A DNA stretch of 16,122 nt from Chitinophagaceae bacterium (GTDB lineage: Bacteria; Bacteroidota; Bacteroidia; Chitinophagales; Chitinophagaceae). The stretch spans positions 1 through 16,122 of the forward strand of contig CANHSD010000039.1 of assembly GCA_947463105.1 (NCBI GenBank). The letters run 5' to 3'. The stretch's first letter is position 1. The number at the start of each line of letters is the position of its first letter. The position numbers and the translations under genes were made by a program. Below are positions 1 through 7,313 of the stretch, in pieces. The notes beneath the pieces are model-generated. The model was not told where the DNA came from. It saw nothing but the letters and a program-made list of their open reading frames with translations, and did no database searches.

Positions 1-471
1 AATGAAGTACTGGAGAGAATCATTACAAGGTCTGCTGGCATTTTGCATACCAAAATCACTTCAGATTCTGCTGGTGAAATTTCCCGCAGGAGCAGGGCTA
101 CGCCAAGGATTGCCAATGGCTTGCTCAAACGGGTCAGGGATTTTGCACAAGTACTTGGCAACGGTGTCATCACCATGGACATTACCAAGCATGCACTGAA
201 AGCGCTCAATGTTGATGAGCATGGGCTTGATGAAATGGACAACAGGATCCTGACCACCATCATCGACAAGTTCAAGGGTGGGCCTGTAGGATTGGGTACC
301 ATTGCCACAGCGGTTGGAGAAGAAGCCGGAACAATTGAAGATGTCTATGAACCTTTTTTGATTCAGGAAGGCTTCCTTCAAAGAACCCTGAGGGGCAGAG
401 AAGTTACACGCCGCGCATACGAACATCTTGGGCGTACACCCCAAAGACCCAATGACAATTTGCTGTTTTGA
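1..471 (+). CDS. ruvB: Holliday junction branch migration ATPase RuvB, C-terminal part (5' end outside window)
   Basis: RuvB is the hexameric AAA+ motor that, with RuvA, drives branch migration of Holliday junctions in recombinational repair. The frame is open from base 1 to the TGA at 469-471 and gives 156 residues of the C-terminal half, so the Walker motifs lie upstream of the window. The visible part begins within the AAA+ lid. It contains the sensor-2 stretch RRSRATPRIANGLLKRVRD, where most RuvB proteins have G instead of A after RSR. It then shows the DNA-binding winged helix (MDNRILTTIIDKFKGGPVGL through FLQRTLRGR). The ending at HLG plus a short polar tail is normal for the family. 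An in-frame TTG at 43 is internal to the gene and is not a start. It converges on the response regulator gene with 45 bases between the stops. Assignment is secure; only the 5' end is missing. Confidence 0.97.
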   Translation, partial: NEVLERIITRSAGILHTKITSDSAGEISRRSRATPRIANGLLKRVRDFAQVLGNGVITMDITKHALKALNVDEHGLDEMDNRILTTIIDKFKGGPVGLGTIATAVGEEAGTIEDVYEPFLIQEGFLQRTLRGREVTRRAYEHLGRTPQRPNDNLLF

Positions 472-480
472 TCATTCAAA

Positions 481-506
481 ACATTGAAGACACAAGGTTT
501 CAATGT
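481..506. terminator. Inverted repeat between convergent ruvB and response regulator genes; possible terminator
   Basis: ACATTGAA (481-488) and TTCAATGT (499-506) form a perfect 8-base stem around a 10-base loop, in the 45-base gap between two convergent genes. There is no following T run on either strand, so it is not a classical intrinsic terminator. Its position is the main argument for a shared transcription end. Confidence 0.4.
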
Positions 507-516
507 AATCAAAGCG

Positions 517-1215
517 TTACTTGACGATCAGCCTGAAACCATTGCCATGGATGTTCACGATCTCAACATTCGGGTCTTCCCTGAGGTATTTTCTCAGCTT
601 GGCGATATAAACATCCATGCTTCTGCCGTTGAAATAGTTGTCATTGCCCCAGATTTTTTTGAGGGCCAACTCTCTTTGCAACAAGTCATTCTTGTATTCG
701 CTCAACATTTTCAGGAGTTCATTTTCCTTGGGTGATAGGGTAACCTTTGAACCATCTGCAGAAAGTTCACGCAATTTTGGGATGAAATGATATTTTCCAA
801 GATCGTATTCTGTATTTTCTTGTTCCCTGTTTTGCTCTTCATTTCTTTTCAGGATGGCTTTGATTTTAAACAATAAAAGTTCAGAATCAAATGGCTTGGT
901 GATGTAGTCATCTGCGCCAAGCTTATATCCTTTGATTTGATCTTCTTTCATGGACTTGGCAGAAAGGAAAAACAAAGGAATGTCTGGATTGATGTCCCTG
1001 ATTTCTTCTGCCAGCATGAAGCCATCCATTTTGGGCATCATTACATCAAGCAGACAGATGTCAAATTTTTCACGCTGGAAGGCGGCAAGACCCAACCGAC
1101 CATCGCGCTCTAATATCACCTCATATTCATTGAGTTCCAGGAAATTTTTCAGTATGAGTCCAAGATTCGGATCGTCTTCGCAAAGCAGGATTCTAGATTT
1201 TGTGTTGGCTGACAT
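517..1215 (-). CDS. OmpR/PhoB-family response regulator, RprY-like
   Basis: A two-component response regulator of 232 residues that, once phosphorylated by a histidine kinase, binds DNA and changes transcription. The receiver domain (about 7-123) has the acidic pocket E13-D14-D15, the phospho-acceptor D57 in LLDVMMP, S85 at the switch position and K107 in ITKPF. The C-terminal winged helix (about 136-231) shows SPKENELLKML, then GRSMDVYIAKLRKYL for the recognition helix, and NIHGNGFRL at the end. The overall pattern closely recalls RprY of Bacteroides, from memory of the family rather than an alignment. No histidine kinase gene lies beside it: ruvB converges on one side and recQ is 313 bases upstream, so its partner must be encoded elsewhere. 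Start is the ATG at 1213-1215. The class is certain; the exact orthologue is less so. Confidence 0.93.
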   Translation of the reverse strand: MSANTKSRILLCEDDPNLGLILKNFLELNEYEVILERDGRLGLAAFQREKFDICLLDVMMPKMDGFMLAEEIRDINPDIPLFFLSAKSMKEDQIKGYKLGADDYITKPFDSELLLFKIKAILKRNEEQNREQENTEYDLGKYHFIPKLRELSADGSKVTLSPKENELLKMLSEYKNDLLQRELALKKIWGNDNYFNGRSMDVYIAKLRKYLREDPNVEIVNIHGNGFRLIVK

Positions 1216-1500
1216 ATGAGTAGGTTTACAACAAATAAAATTATTAAAGTTGGATAAAAGGCAAGGATGGCCAATAAAATTTTGTTAAACAGGGTTTATC
1301 TTTTTATATAATGTCATTTTGCAACTACAAAACTGCGGATTATCAATAAAGCTTTCTAATTGTAGGAATATACTTGTGTCTGACCGTCATAAAATCTATG
1401 AATTAGGGCAATTCAAGGAATTTCATTCACGAGATGTTTAGATTTTGTTTAATTCCTATATCTTCACCTCGGTTTTTCATAGGATATTGTATTTTAAAAC
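1216..1500. other. Non-coding interval between recQ 3' end and response regulator start
   Basis: With the terminator at its left-hand recQ side this is the longest gene-free stretch in the window (about 313 bases). I find no tRNA and no convincing open frame; the best is a 17-codon ATG frame on the minus strand without supporting context. There are short inverted repeats: GAATT-AGGGC-AATTC near 1401-1415, TTTTG/CAAAA around 1318-1333, and a long-range CTATGAA/TTCATAG pair about 75 bases apart. None makes a strong structure. It probably holds the promoter region of the response regulator gene. Confidence 0.5.
1236..1264 (-). promoter_or_regulatory. Possible Bacteroidota-type promoter for the response regulator gene
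   Basis: On the minus strand a TTG (1262-1264) is followed after 18 bases by TAATTTTA (1236-1243), which matches 7 of 8 positions of the Bacteroidota -7 word TAnnTTTG, about 20 bases before the ATG. The spacing fits the known 17-23 range. The region is AT-rich, so chance matches are likely. Confidence 0.3.
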
Positions 1501-1530
1501 GGGCTGGATTTCTATCCGGGCCTTTTTTTT
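1501..1530. terminator. Hairpin terminator at the recQ 3' end, potentially bidirectional
   Basis: GGGCTGGAT (1501-1509) pairs with ATCCGGGCC (1514-1522) around a TTCT loop, with one mismatch and one G:U wobble. On the plus strand eight Ts follow (1523-1530). On the minus strand the hairpin lies immediately after the recQ stop and is followed by GTTTTAAAAT. The eight-base A tract before it (minus strand) overlaps the recQ TAA stop. It most likely ends the copA-recQ transcript. Confidence 0.7.
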
Positions 1531-3439
1531 ACCTCAAACTGACCTTCCCCATCAGGTCAACCGAAATCTTCTCTTCTGCCATCAACGTTTGAAGTATTTT
1601 TTTTGTAACTGTTTTTTCTAGACCCGATGCTAAAATGATTTCCTCCTGTGTGCAGGATTCATGTTGCAGCAATTGAATGATTTTTTGAACATCAGTGTTG
1701 AAATTATTGTCCCGGAAAACTGCGTTTGCTTTGTTGATGCAACAGTCACAGTTGCCACATGCTGTAATTTCCGGGTCACCAAAATAGCGTCCAATGAATG
1801 CAGACCGGCAGGTTTCGGTTTTTGCATATTGGATCATGTTCTCTATGCGTTGGGTAAACTCTTTTTTTCGTTTGAAATAGGATTCATGGTCAATGTTGAG
1901 TTCGTCAGCCTTGATGCGGTCTTGTAGGTAACAGACCTGGGGAGTTTCTTTTTTCGGGTGATAGGCAATGATTCCTGCGCGGTGCAGGGCAGCAAGTTGT
2001 TCATGGATGGTGATCAGGTCTCGTTTGAGCAACCATGATAATTTCATTTCACTGATTTTTACGGCGACATCAAATACACCTGCATAGTTTCTTAGCAATG
2101 CCTTGATCATCGGCTCGTATGCGGGATACCCATTTTCAAAATCTTGGATAGATGCCTTGTCGCTGGTGAATTGGACGGTGGATGGCATATAGATCCTTTC
2201 CAGGTATGAAATGACATGTTCCTGCTTCAATGCTTGTAAGCTGTACACAACCTCATTCATGTTCAACTTGAACTTCTCCATAAAGTCTTCCATCTCAAAA
2301 TCGAAATACCTGCCCTGGCCCAATCCTGTCGGAACCTGGTGATAGTTGGCCAGCGCATGGTATACTTTTCTGATGGTTTTCAAGTCCGGAAACCTTGTGT
2401 TGGGCAACAACAACATTTCCTGTATTTCAGTATCCCTGTACAATAAGTAAGCATATGCTGTTTTTCCATCTCTTCCTGCCCGACCCGCCTCTTGGTAATA
2501 ATTTTCAAGACAATCCGGCATGTCTGCATGAATAACCATCCGTACATCCGGTTTGTCAATGCCCATGCCAAATGCATTGGTGCAGGCGATGATCCTGGTT
2601 TGGCCTTTGATCCATTGATCCTGCTTGCGTTTTCTGTCTTCCTGGTTGAGCCCCGCATGGTAAAAATCACAACTGATTCCGTGCTGCCTGATCAGGTCGC
2701 TGATCTCTTTTGTTCTTTTTCTTGTTCTGCAATAGATGATTGCGGAACCTTCTATGGTTTTTAGCAATTGCAGTATCCTGTTGATCTTGTCATCGCATTT
2801 TTCAGCAGCATACCTGAGGTTTTTTCTTGCAAAAGATGTCATAAAAACACCTGGGTTTTTCATGATCAGCTTATTGGCAATATCTTCTTTTACTTTTCCT
2901 GTTGCAGATGCCGTCAAAGCAATAACAGGAATGCGTGGCAGGTATTCACGGATCCTTGCAATATGGAGATAAGATGGACGAAAATCATAGCCCCATTGCG
3001 AAATGCAATGTGCCTCATCCACTGCAATCAAAGTGATGGGCAGGGATAGAAGGCGCTCTCTGAATGCCCTTGTTTCAAGGCGTTCAGGCGACACATAAAG
3101 GAACTTGAGTGCATCGTTCATGCAGGCATCCAGTGCATTTTCCGTATCCTGGTTTCTCATGCCAGACATGATGGCCATTGCAGGAATGTCCATTGCCTGC
3201 AGGCGTTGTACCTGGTCTTCCATCAATGCAATCAATGGTGAAATGACAAGACAGCAACCCTCCAAGATCATTGCAGGAACTTGAAAGCAGACTGATTTTC
3301 CCCCACCGGTGGGGAGTATGGCCAGGGTATCTTTTCCTTCCAATAAACTGTTGATGATCTCTTCCTGGGAAGCCCGAAACGCGGGATGCCCCCAATAGTC
3401 CAACAGCACATCCTTGGGTGTCATCTTGCTTTGGCTCAT
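1529..3439 (-). CDS. recQ: ATP-dependent DNA helicase RecQ, short form without HRDC domain
   Basis: RecQ is a 3'-5' superfamily 2 helicase acting in recombination and replication-fork repair. The 636-residue product has Walker A TGGGKS (44-49), the DEAH box at 141-144 continuing into the RecQ-specific CISQWGYDFRPSY loop, SAT (178-180) as motif III, and QEAGRAGRDG (316-325) as motif VI. The zinc site follows at C544, C561, C564 and C567 in CGNCDCC. After it only about 65 residues remain, forming a short winged-helix-like end; no HRDC domain is present. Full RecQ proteins with HRDC usually exceed 700 residues, so this is the shorter type, and a second full-length copy may exist elsewhere. The ATG at 3437-3439 is 5 bases after the copA stop, so the two are probably co-transcribed. 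An internal ATG at codon 6 is an alternative start. Confidence 0.95.
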   Translation of the reverse strand: MSQSKMTPKDVLLDYWGHPAFRASQEEIINSLLEGKDTLAILPTGGGKSVCFQVPAMILEGCCLVISPLIALMEDQVQRLQAMDIPAMAIMSGMRNQDTENALDACMNDALKFLYVSPERLETRAFRERLLSLPITLIAVDEAHCISQWGYDFRPSYLHIARIREYLPRIPVIALTASATGKVKEDIANKLIMKNPGVFMTSFARKNLRYAAEKCDDKINRILQLLKTIEGSAIIYCRTRKRTKEISDLIRQHGISCDFYHAGLNQEDRKRKQDQWIKGQTRIIACTNAFGMGIDKPDVRMVIHADMPDCLENYYQEAGRAGRDGKTAYAYLLYRDTEIQEMLLLPNTRFPDLKTIRKVYHALANYHQVPTGLGQGRYFDFEMEDFMEKFKLNMNEVVYSLQALKQEHVISYLERIYMPSTVQFTSDKASIQDFENGYPAYEPMIKALLRNYAGVFDVAVKISEMKLSWLLKRDLITIHEQLAALHRAGIIAYHPKKETPQVCYLQDRIKADELNIDHESYFKRKKEFTQRIENMIQYAKTETCRSAFIGRYFGDPEITACGNCDCCINKANAVFRDNNFNTDVQKIIQLLQHESCTQEEIILASGLEKTVTKKILQTLMAEEKISVDLMGKVSLR

Positions 3440-3444
3440 CTTGG

Positions 3445-5583
3445 TTAAATCACTTTTTTGAAAAAAAGCCTTACAGAATTGATGGCAAGCACCACATCAC
3501 TCAAGCCCATGACCAGCGCGCCCAATGTTGGTGTTAACAGACCAAATGCTGCTACCGGTATGGCAATGATGTTGTAGAAAAAAGCCCAGAATAAATTTTG
3601 TTTGATGGTGATATAGGTATGCCTTCCCAACCCCAGCGCTGTTGGCAATTGCTTTAATCCTGCGTTCATCAACACCACTTGTGCACTCTGTATGGCCAGC
3701 TGAGACGCATCACTCAATGAGATGCCTATCGTGGCCTTGGCCAGTGCGGGTGCATCATTGATGCCATCGCCCACCATGGCCGTAGGGGTTGCCTTGTTGA
3801 GGCTGTCAATTGTTGCCAGCTTTTCTTTCGGACTTTGTTCTGCAATCACCTGATCCATGCCCAACAGTGAAGCAATATGGTCGCATTTCTCTTTCCTGTC
3901 TCCACTGAGCAAAATGGTTTTCAATCCACGGCTTTTCAGGTAGGTGATGATTTCTTTTGCTTCAGGCCTCACTTCATCCTGTACATCAATCCATCCAATC
4001 AGTGCATCATTTTTTAACAGGTATACGTTATGGGAATCCTCGCTGGTCTTGTCTTTTGCGATCTTGTAGGATCCAGCCCAGTAGATGTTTCCGTCTTTGT
4101 CTGTTCCCTTCATCCCTATGCCTTTTACCTCTTCAATGCTACTCCATCGGATCTCATCCTTTGTTTTGAAGGCCGCAGAGACGCACTGTGCGATAGGATG
4201 ATTGGAATATTTTTCAAGGGAGTAGACAATGCTTTTCCATTCCTGCTCTTCCACGTTAATCGCCATGTGATCGGCCAGCACAAAGGATCCTGTGGTAAGG
4301 GTCCCCGTTTTATCGAATACCAGCTGTGTGATGGTCCTGAAATTTTCGAGGCTGGTTGCATTCCTGAACAAGATGCCAGATCTTGCAGCCCTGCCCATTC
4401 CAACGGCGATGGCTGCTGGGGTTGCCAATCCCATGGCACAGGGGCATGCAATCACGAGGACTGCAATGCTGCGCATCAATGCATGGGTAAAAACGTTTTC
4501 AGCATCTGGCAGATTGGCCAGGTAGATATAGTTTCCGATGAAGGTGACAAGGCCGATTCCAATCACCAAGGGAACAAAAATACTACTGATTTTGTCTGCC
4601 AGGTGTTGAATGGGAGGTTTTTCACCCTGGGCCTGTTTGACAAGGTTGAGGATCCCGGCAAGTACAGTGTCATTTCCTGTTGCAGTGACCTGCGCTTTCA
4701 GTGAACCTGATTCTACCACGCTGCCTCCAATGATATTGTCTTTTGCCACCTTGTGTACGGGAATGCTTTCTCCAGTGAGGAGGGATTCGTTGACATGTGC
4801 ATCACCCCAGAGAATCTTACAGTCTATGGGAACCTGCTCTCCACTCCTCACCAGCACAAGGTCTCCAACCTTGAGTTGTGTATTCTCAATCGGAAGAATT
4901 ACTTCCTGGTGGTGCTCATCAAAGGCAATCATGTTGGCCATGACTTTTTGAGACTTCATCAGTGCCTTGAGTGCCCTTTGTGTGGATTGCATGGATGCAT
5001 CCTCAAGGTAGTTGCCGAAGAAAACCAGTGTGATGATGGTTGCGGCAGTTTCGTAAAACAAGTACTGTTCACCTTGTCCCATCAAGGTCCCAATCAGGCT
5101 GTAGAAGAATGCAGCAGAAGCGCCCAGGGCAACGAGTACGTTCATGTTGGGCATTCTGTTTCGGATGCTTTTGATGGCACTTTTGCCAAAGAAGGACATG
5201 CCCACCAGGTATACGGGAATACAAAGCGCCAACTGTAACCATGGATTCATCAGCCAGTGAAGCGGGAGCCACCTTTCCAGCATGTGCAGCATCAGCACCA
5301 GTGTGAAAGGAAGGCAGAAAATCAACCGCTGTATTTGGGTAGATAATAGTTTTGTTTTTTTGCTTCCTTCTGGGGTTATCGTATCCACTACATTGTATCC
5401 GAGATCATTGATGCCTTCCTTCAGTTCATTGGTTGATGAGCCTTCGACGATCTCAAATGAAACATCACCATCGATCGGGTTGACCCGGATGTTTTGTACC
5501 CCTTGTTTACCAAGATACTTGTTGATGGCAAGGGCACAGTTCGCACAGGTCATTCCATCCACTTTCCATTGAATTGTTTCCAT
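3445..5583 (-). CDS. copA: Copper-translocating P1B-type ATPase (CopA-like)
   Basis: A membrane pump that uses ATP to export monovalent copper from the cytoplasm. The 712 residues contain one N-terminal metal-binding domain with GMTCANC (C13, C16). The actuator-loop TGES lies at 270-273 and the transmembrane metal site CPC at 380-382. The phosphorylation motif DKTGTLT has D424, the P1B signature HP lies at 462-463, and GDGINDAP starts at 605. CPC together with YN (670-671) in the seventh helix region indicates Cu+ rather than Zn2+. In the last helix the usual MxxSS reads MGLSD (692-696), so one serine is aspartate. Hydrophobic segments cluster around residues 85-195, 335-400 and 660-710. No copper chaperone or copper-responsive repressor gene is adjacent. 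The start ATG (5581-5583) is divergent from tsaE across 36 bases. Confidence 0.95.
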   Translation of the reverse strand: METIQWKVDGMTCANCALAINKYLGKQGVQNIRVNPIDGDVSFEIVEGSSTNELKEGINDLGYNVVDTITPEGSKKTKLLSTQIQRLIFCLPFTLVLMLHMLERWLPLHWLMNPWLQLALCIPVYLVGMSFFGKSAIKSIRNRMPNMNVLVALGASAAFFYSLIGTLMGQGEQYLFYETAATIITLVFFGNYLEDASMQSTQRALKALMKSQKVMANMIAFDEHHQEVILPIENTQLKVGDLVLVRSGEQVPIDCKILWGDAHVNESLLTGESIPVHKVAKDNIIGGSVVESGSLKAQVTATGNDTVLAGILNLVKQAQGEKPPIQHLADKISSIFVPLVIGIGLVTFIGNYIYLANLPDAENVFTHALMRSIAVLVIACPCAMGLATPAAIAVGMGRAARSGILFRNATSLENFRTITQLVFDKTGTLTTGSFVLADHMAINVEEQEWKSIVYSLEKYSNHPIAQCVSAAFKTKDEIRWSSIEEVKGIGMKGTDKDGNIYWAGSYKIAKDKTSEDSHNVYLLKNDALIGWIDVQDEVRPEAKEIITYLKSRGLKTILLSGDRKEKCDHIASLLGMDQVIAEQSPKEKLATIDSLNKATPTAMVGDGINDAPALAKATIGISLSDASQLAIQSAQVVLMNAGLKQLPTALGLGRHTYITIKQNLFWAFFYNIIAIPVAAFGLLTPTLGALVMGLSDVVLAINSVRLFFKKVI

Positions 5584-5605
5584 ACTACGAATTTACTGAT
5601 TAAAT

Positions 5606-5613
5606 TATCTTTG
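5606..5613 (+). promoter_or_regulatory. -7 promoter box (TATCTTTG) for the tsaE operon
   Basis: TATCTTTG fits the Bacteroidota -7 consensus TAnnTTTG exactly and ends 6 bases before the ATG at 5620. Transcription would start at about the initiation codon, so the mRNA would be nearly leaderless. No clear TTTG is found at the expected -33 distance. The same word sits before gltX. Confidence 0.55.
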
Positions 5614-5619
5614 CATGAT

Positions 5620-6060
5620 ATGGAGTTGATGAACCAAACATACGAATTGTCAGCTTTGTCTGAAATAGCTGACCAAATCGCTGTTCACGTCCGGTTGTAC
5701 GAGGTCGTCACTTTCGAAGGTGAGCTGGGTGCCGGGAAAACCACCTTGATAAAGGCATTGTGCAAAGCGCTGGGTGTAGATGAGATGGTCAGCAGTCCAA
5801 CCTTTGCCCTTGTAAACGAATATGAGGCGGGAAATCTCGGTCCAAGAACAAGGGTCCATCATATTGACCTGTATCGGCTTGAGGGCGAGGAAGAGGCCAT
5901 AAGGGCCGGAATGGAGGACTATCTTTACAGTGGCGACCTCTGTCTTGTGGAATGGCCCCAAAAAGCCTTGGGCATCATTCCAGAAAATGCCCTCCGTGTA
6001 ATTTTGGTTTCGCAAGGAATTGATCATCGTCATATAAGGGTGCTGGCAGGTAAAAATTGA
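5620..6060 (+). CDS. tsaE: tRNA threonylcarbamoyladenosine biosynthesis ATPase TsaE
   Basis: TsaE is the ATPase that works with TsaB and TsaD to place threonylcarbamoyl on A37 of ANN-decoding tRNAs. With the start at 5620 the product has 146 residues, normal for the family. It shows Walker A GELGAGKTT (34-42), SSPTF (58-62), HIDLYR (81-86) and VEWP (110-113), the usual order of TsaE motifs. The frame stays open upstream to 5494, but that would overlap copA on the other strand and add residues unlike the family. The ATG at 5620 (MELMNQ) or the one at 5629 (MNQ) is the real start, and the promoter box at 5606-5613 agrees. It is the first gene of a plus-strand cluster, with the alanine-dehydrogenase-like gene 22 bases downstream. 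Confidence 0.95.
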   Translation: MELMNQTYELSALSEIADQIAVHVRLYEVVTFEGELGAGKTTLIKALCKALGVDEMVSSPTFALVNEYEAGNLGPRTRVHHIDLYRLEGEEEAIRAGMEDYLYSGDLCLVEWPQKALGIIPENALRVILVSQGIDHRHIRVLAGKN

Positions 6061-6082
6061 TTAACTTGAACATTATTCATCA

Positions 6083-7297
6083 ATGATGCCACGGAAGCCA
6101 TATATCAGTTCAGCCATCAGTTTTGAGCCTCTTGAAGAAACGCTGGATATAAAACCATTGGGTTCTTCATTGTCCATCGCCATTCCCAAGGAAAACGCCT
6201 TTCAAGAAAACAGGATTGCCTTAAGCCCAGATGCAGTGGGGGTTTTGGTCAACAATGGCCACACGGTATCCGTGGAAAACAAGGCAGGCGAAGGCGCCCA
6301 TTTTTCTGATAAGGATTATGCGGAGGCGGGTGCCATCATCGTTTACGATAAAAAAGAAATCTTCAGGAGTGAATTGGTTGTCAAGTCTGCTCCTGTTTCA
6401 GATGAAGAACTTCCTTTGCTTACAGTAGGACAAACCATCATTTCTCCCATTCATCTTCCGGTGATGAAATCACATATCCTGGAAAAGATGATGGAAAAAA
6501 AAGTGACAGCCCTTTCTTTTGAAAACCTCAAAGATGAGTCTGGTCATAATCCCATTGTTAGAAGCATGAGTGAAATTGCTGGGAGTTCAGTGATGCTGAT
6601 TGCAGGCCAGTACCTCAGCAGTGCGAACAATGGCAAGGGCATGTTGCTCGGCGGTATCTCTGGTATTCCGCCTACGAAAGTCATCATCATTGGAGCCGGC
6701 ATTGTCGGTGAATATGCCGCAAGGACTGCATTGGCAATGGGTGCCAGTGTGAAGGTTTTCGATAACAATATTTATAAACTTAAAAGGTTGCAGAACAATA
6801 TTGGTGTCAGGCTATGGACTTCTGTATTGGAACCCAAAGTATTGGCCAAGCAACTCAAAACCTGTGATGTGGCCGTAGGTGCCCTGACCTCTTCTGGTGG
6901 CAGAACCCCAGTGGTCGTAAGTGAAGAGATGGTGTCTATGATGAGGCCCGGGAGTGTGATTGTAGACGTGAGCATTGACCGGGGAGGATGTTTTGAAACT
7001 TCAGAAGTGACTTCACATGAAGAGCCGGTTGTGTCAAAATATGGTGTAATCCATTACGGGGTACCCAACATACCTTCCGGATTTGCCAGAACCGCTTCAC
7101 AGGCCATCAGCAATGTACTGATGCCGCTCTTGCTGACCATTGGTGATGAGGGAGGGCTTGAAAAACTGGTCTGGCACCAGCTCAACATCCGCAATGGTAT
7201 TTATCTTTTCAAGGGCTCACTCACCAATTTTCACCTCAGTCAACGCTTCAACCTGAAATACACCGACCTGAACCTGCTCATTGCAAGCCAGCGTTAA
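6083..7297 (+). CDS. ald: Alanine dehydrogenase-like protein (AlaDH/PNT family)
   Basis: Probable NAD-dependent L-alanine dehydrogenase interconverting alanine with pyruvate and ammonia. The 404 residues include the family's key positions: R44 in ENRIALSP and K101 in VVKSAP for pyruvate binding, H124 in SPIHLP, the Rossmann motif GAGIVG (204-209), and D299 in VDVSIDRGG. The C-terminal stretch GVIHYGVPNIPSGFARTAS matches the family's HY-VPN-P-RT pattern with substitutions. It is about 30 residues longer than the usual 370, with an N-terminal extension (about 1-30) and a longer tail. A second ATG follows at codon 2. It sits between tsaE (22-base gap) and a nucleotidyltransferase (16-base gap), suggesting one transcript. 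The sequence differs enough from classical Ald that a related lysine- or transhydrogenase-like activity cannot be excluded, but the conserved catalytic His and Asp favour Ald. Confidence 0.85.
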   Translation: MMPRKPYISSAISFEPLEETLDIKPLGSSLSIAIPKENAFQENRIALSPDAVGVLVNNGHTVSVENKAGEGAHFSDKDYAEAGAIIVYDKKEIFRSELVVKSAPVSDEELPLLTVGQTIISPIHLPVMKSHILEKMMEKKVTALSFENLKDESGHNPIVRSMSEIAGSSVMLIAGQYLSSANNGKGMLLGGISGIPPTKVIIIGAGIVGEYAARTALAMGASVKVFDNNIYKLKRLQNNIGVRLWTSVLEPKVLAKQLKTCDVAVGALTSSGGRTPVVVSEEMVSMMRPGSVIVDVSIDRGGCFETSEVTSHEEPVVSKYGVIHYGVPNIPSGFARTASQAISNVLMPLLLTIGDEGGLEKLVWHQLNIRNGIYLFKGSLTNFHLSQRFNLKYTDLNLLIASQR

Positions 7298-7313
7298 AAC
7301 CAAAACCAATCAG

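Noticed and set aside
1434..1485. 17-codon minus-strand ATG frame in the recQ/response-regulator gap
   Set aside because: Very short, with no signal-like or conserved pattern and no supporting start signal.
4030..4704. 224-codon open frame on the plus strand inside copA
   Set aside because: It lies fully opposite the copA coding sequence, whose motifs are unmistakable; the translation has no recognisable domain.
5494..5619. Upstream extension of the tsaE frame
   Set aside because: Would overlap the copA coding start on the other strand, lengthen TsaE beyond family norm and ignore the promoter box at 5606-5613.
7281..7313. TTG start for the nucleotidyltransferase
   Set aside because: The extra residues overlap the end of the alanine dehydrogenase gene and precede the family's normal N-terminus, which begins at the ATG at 7314.
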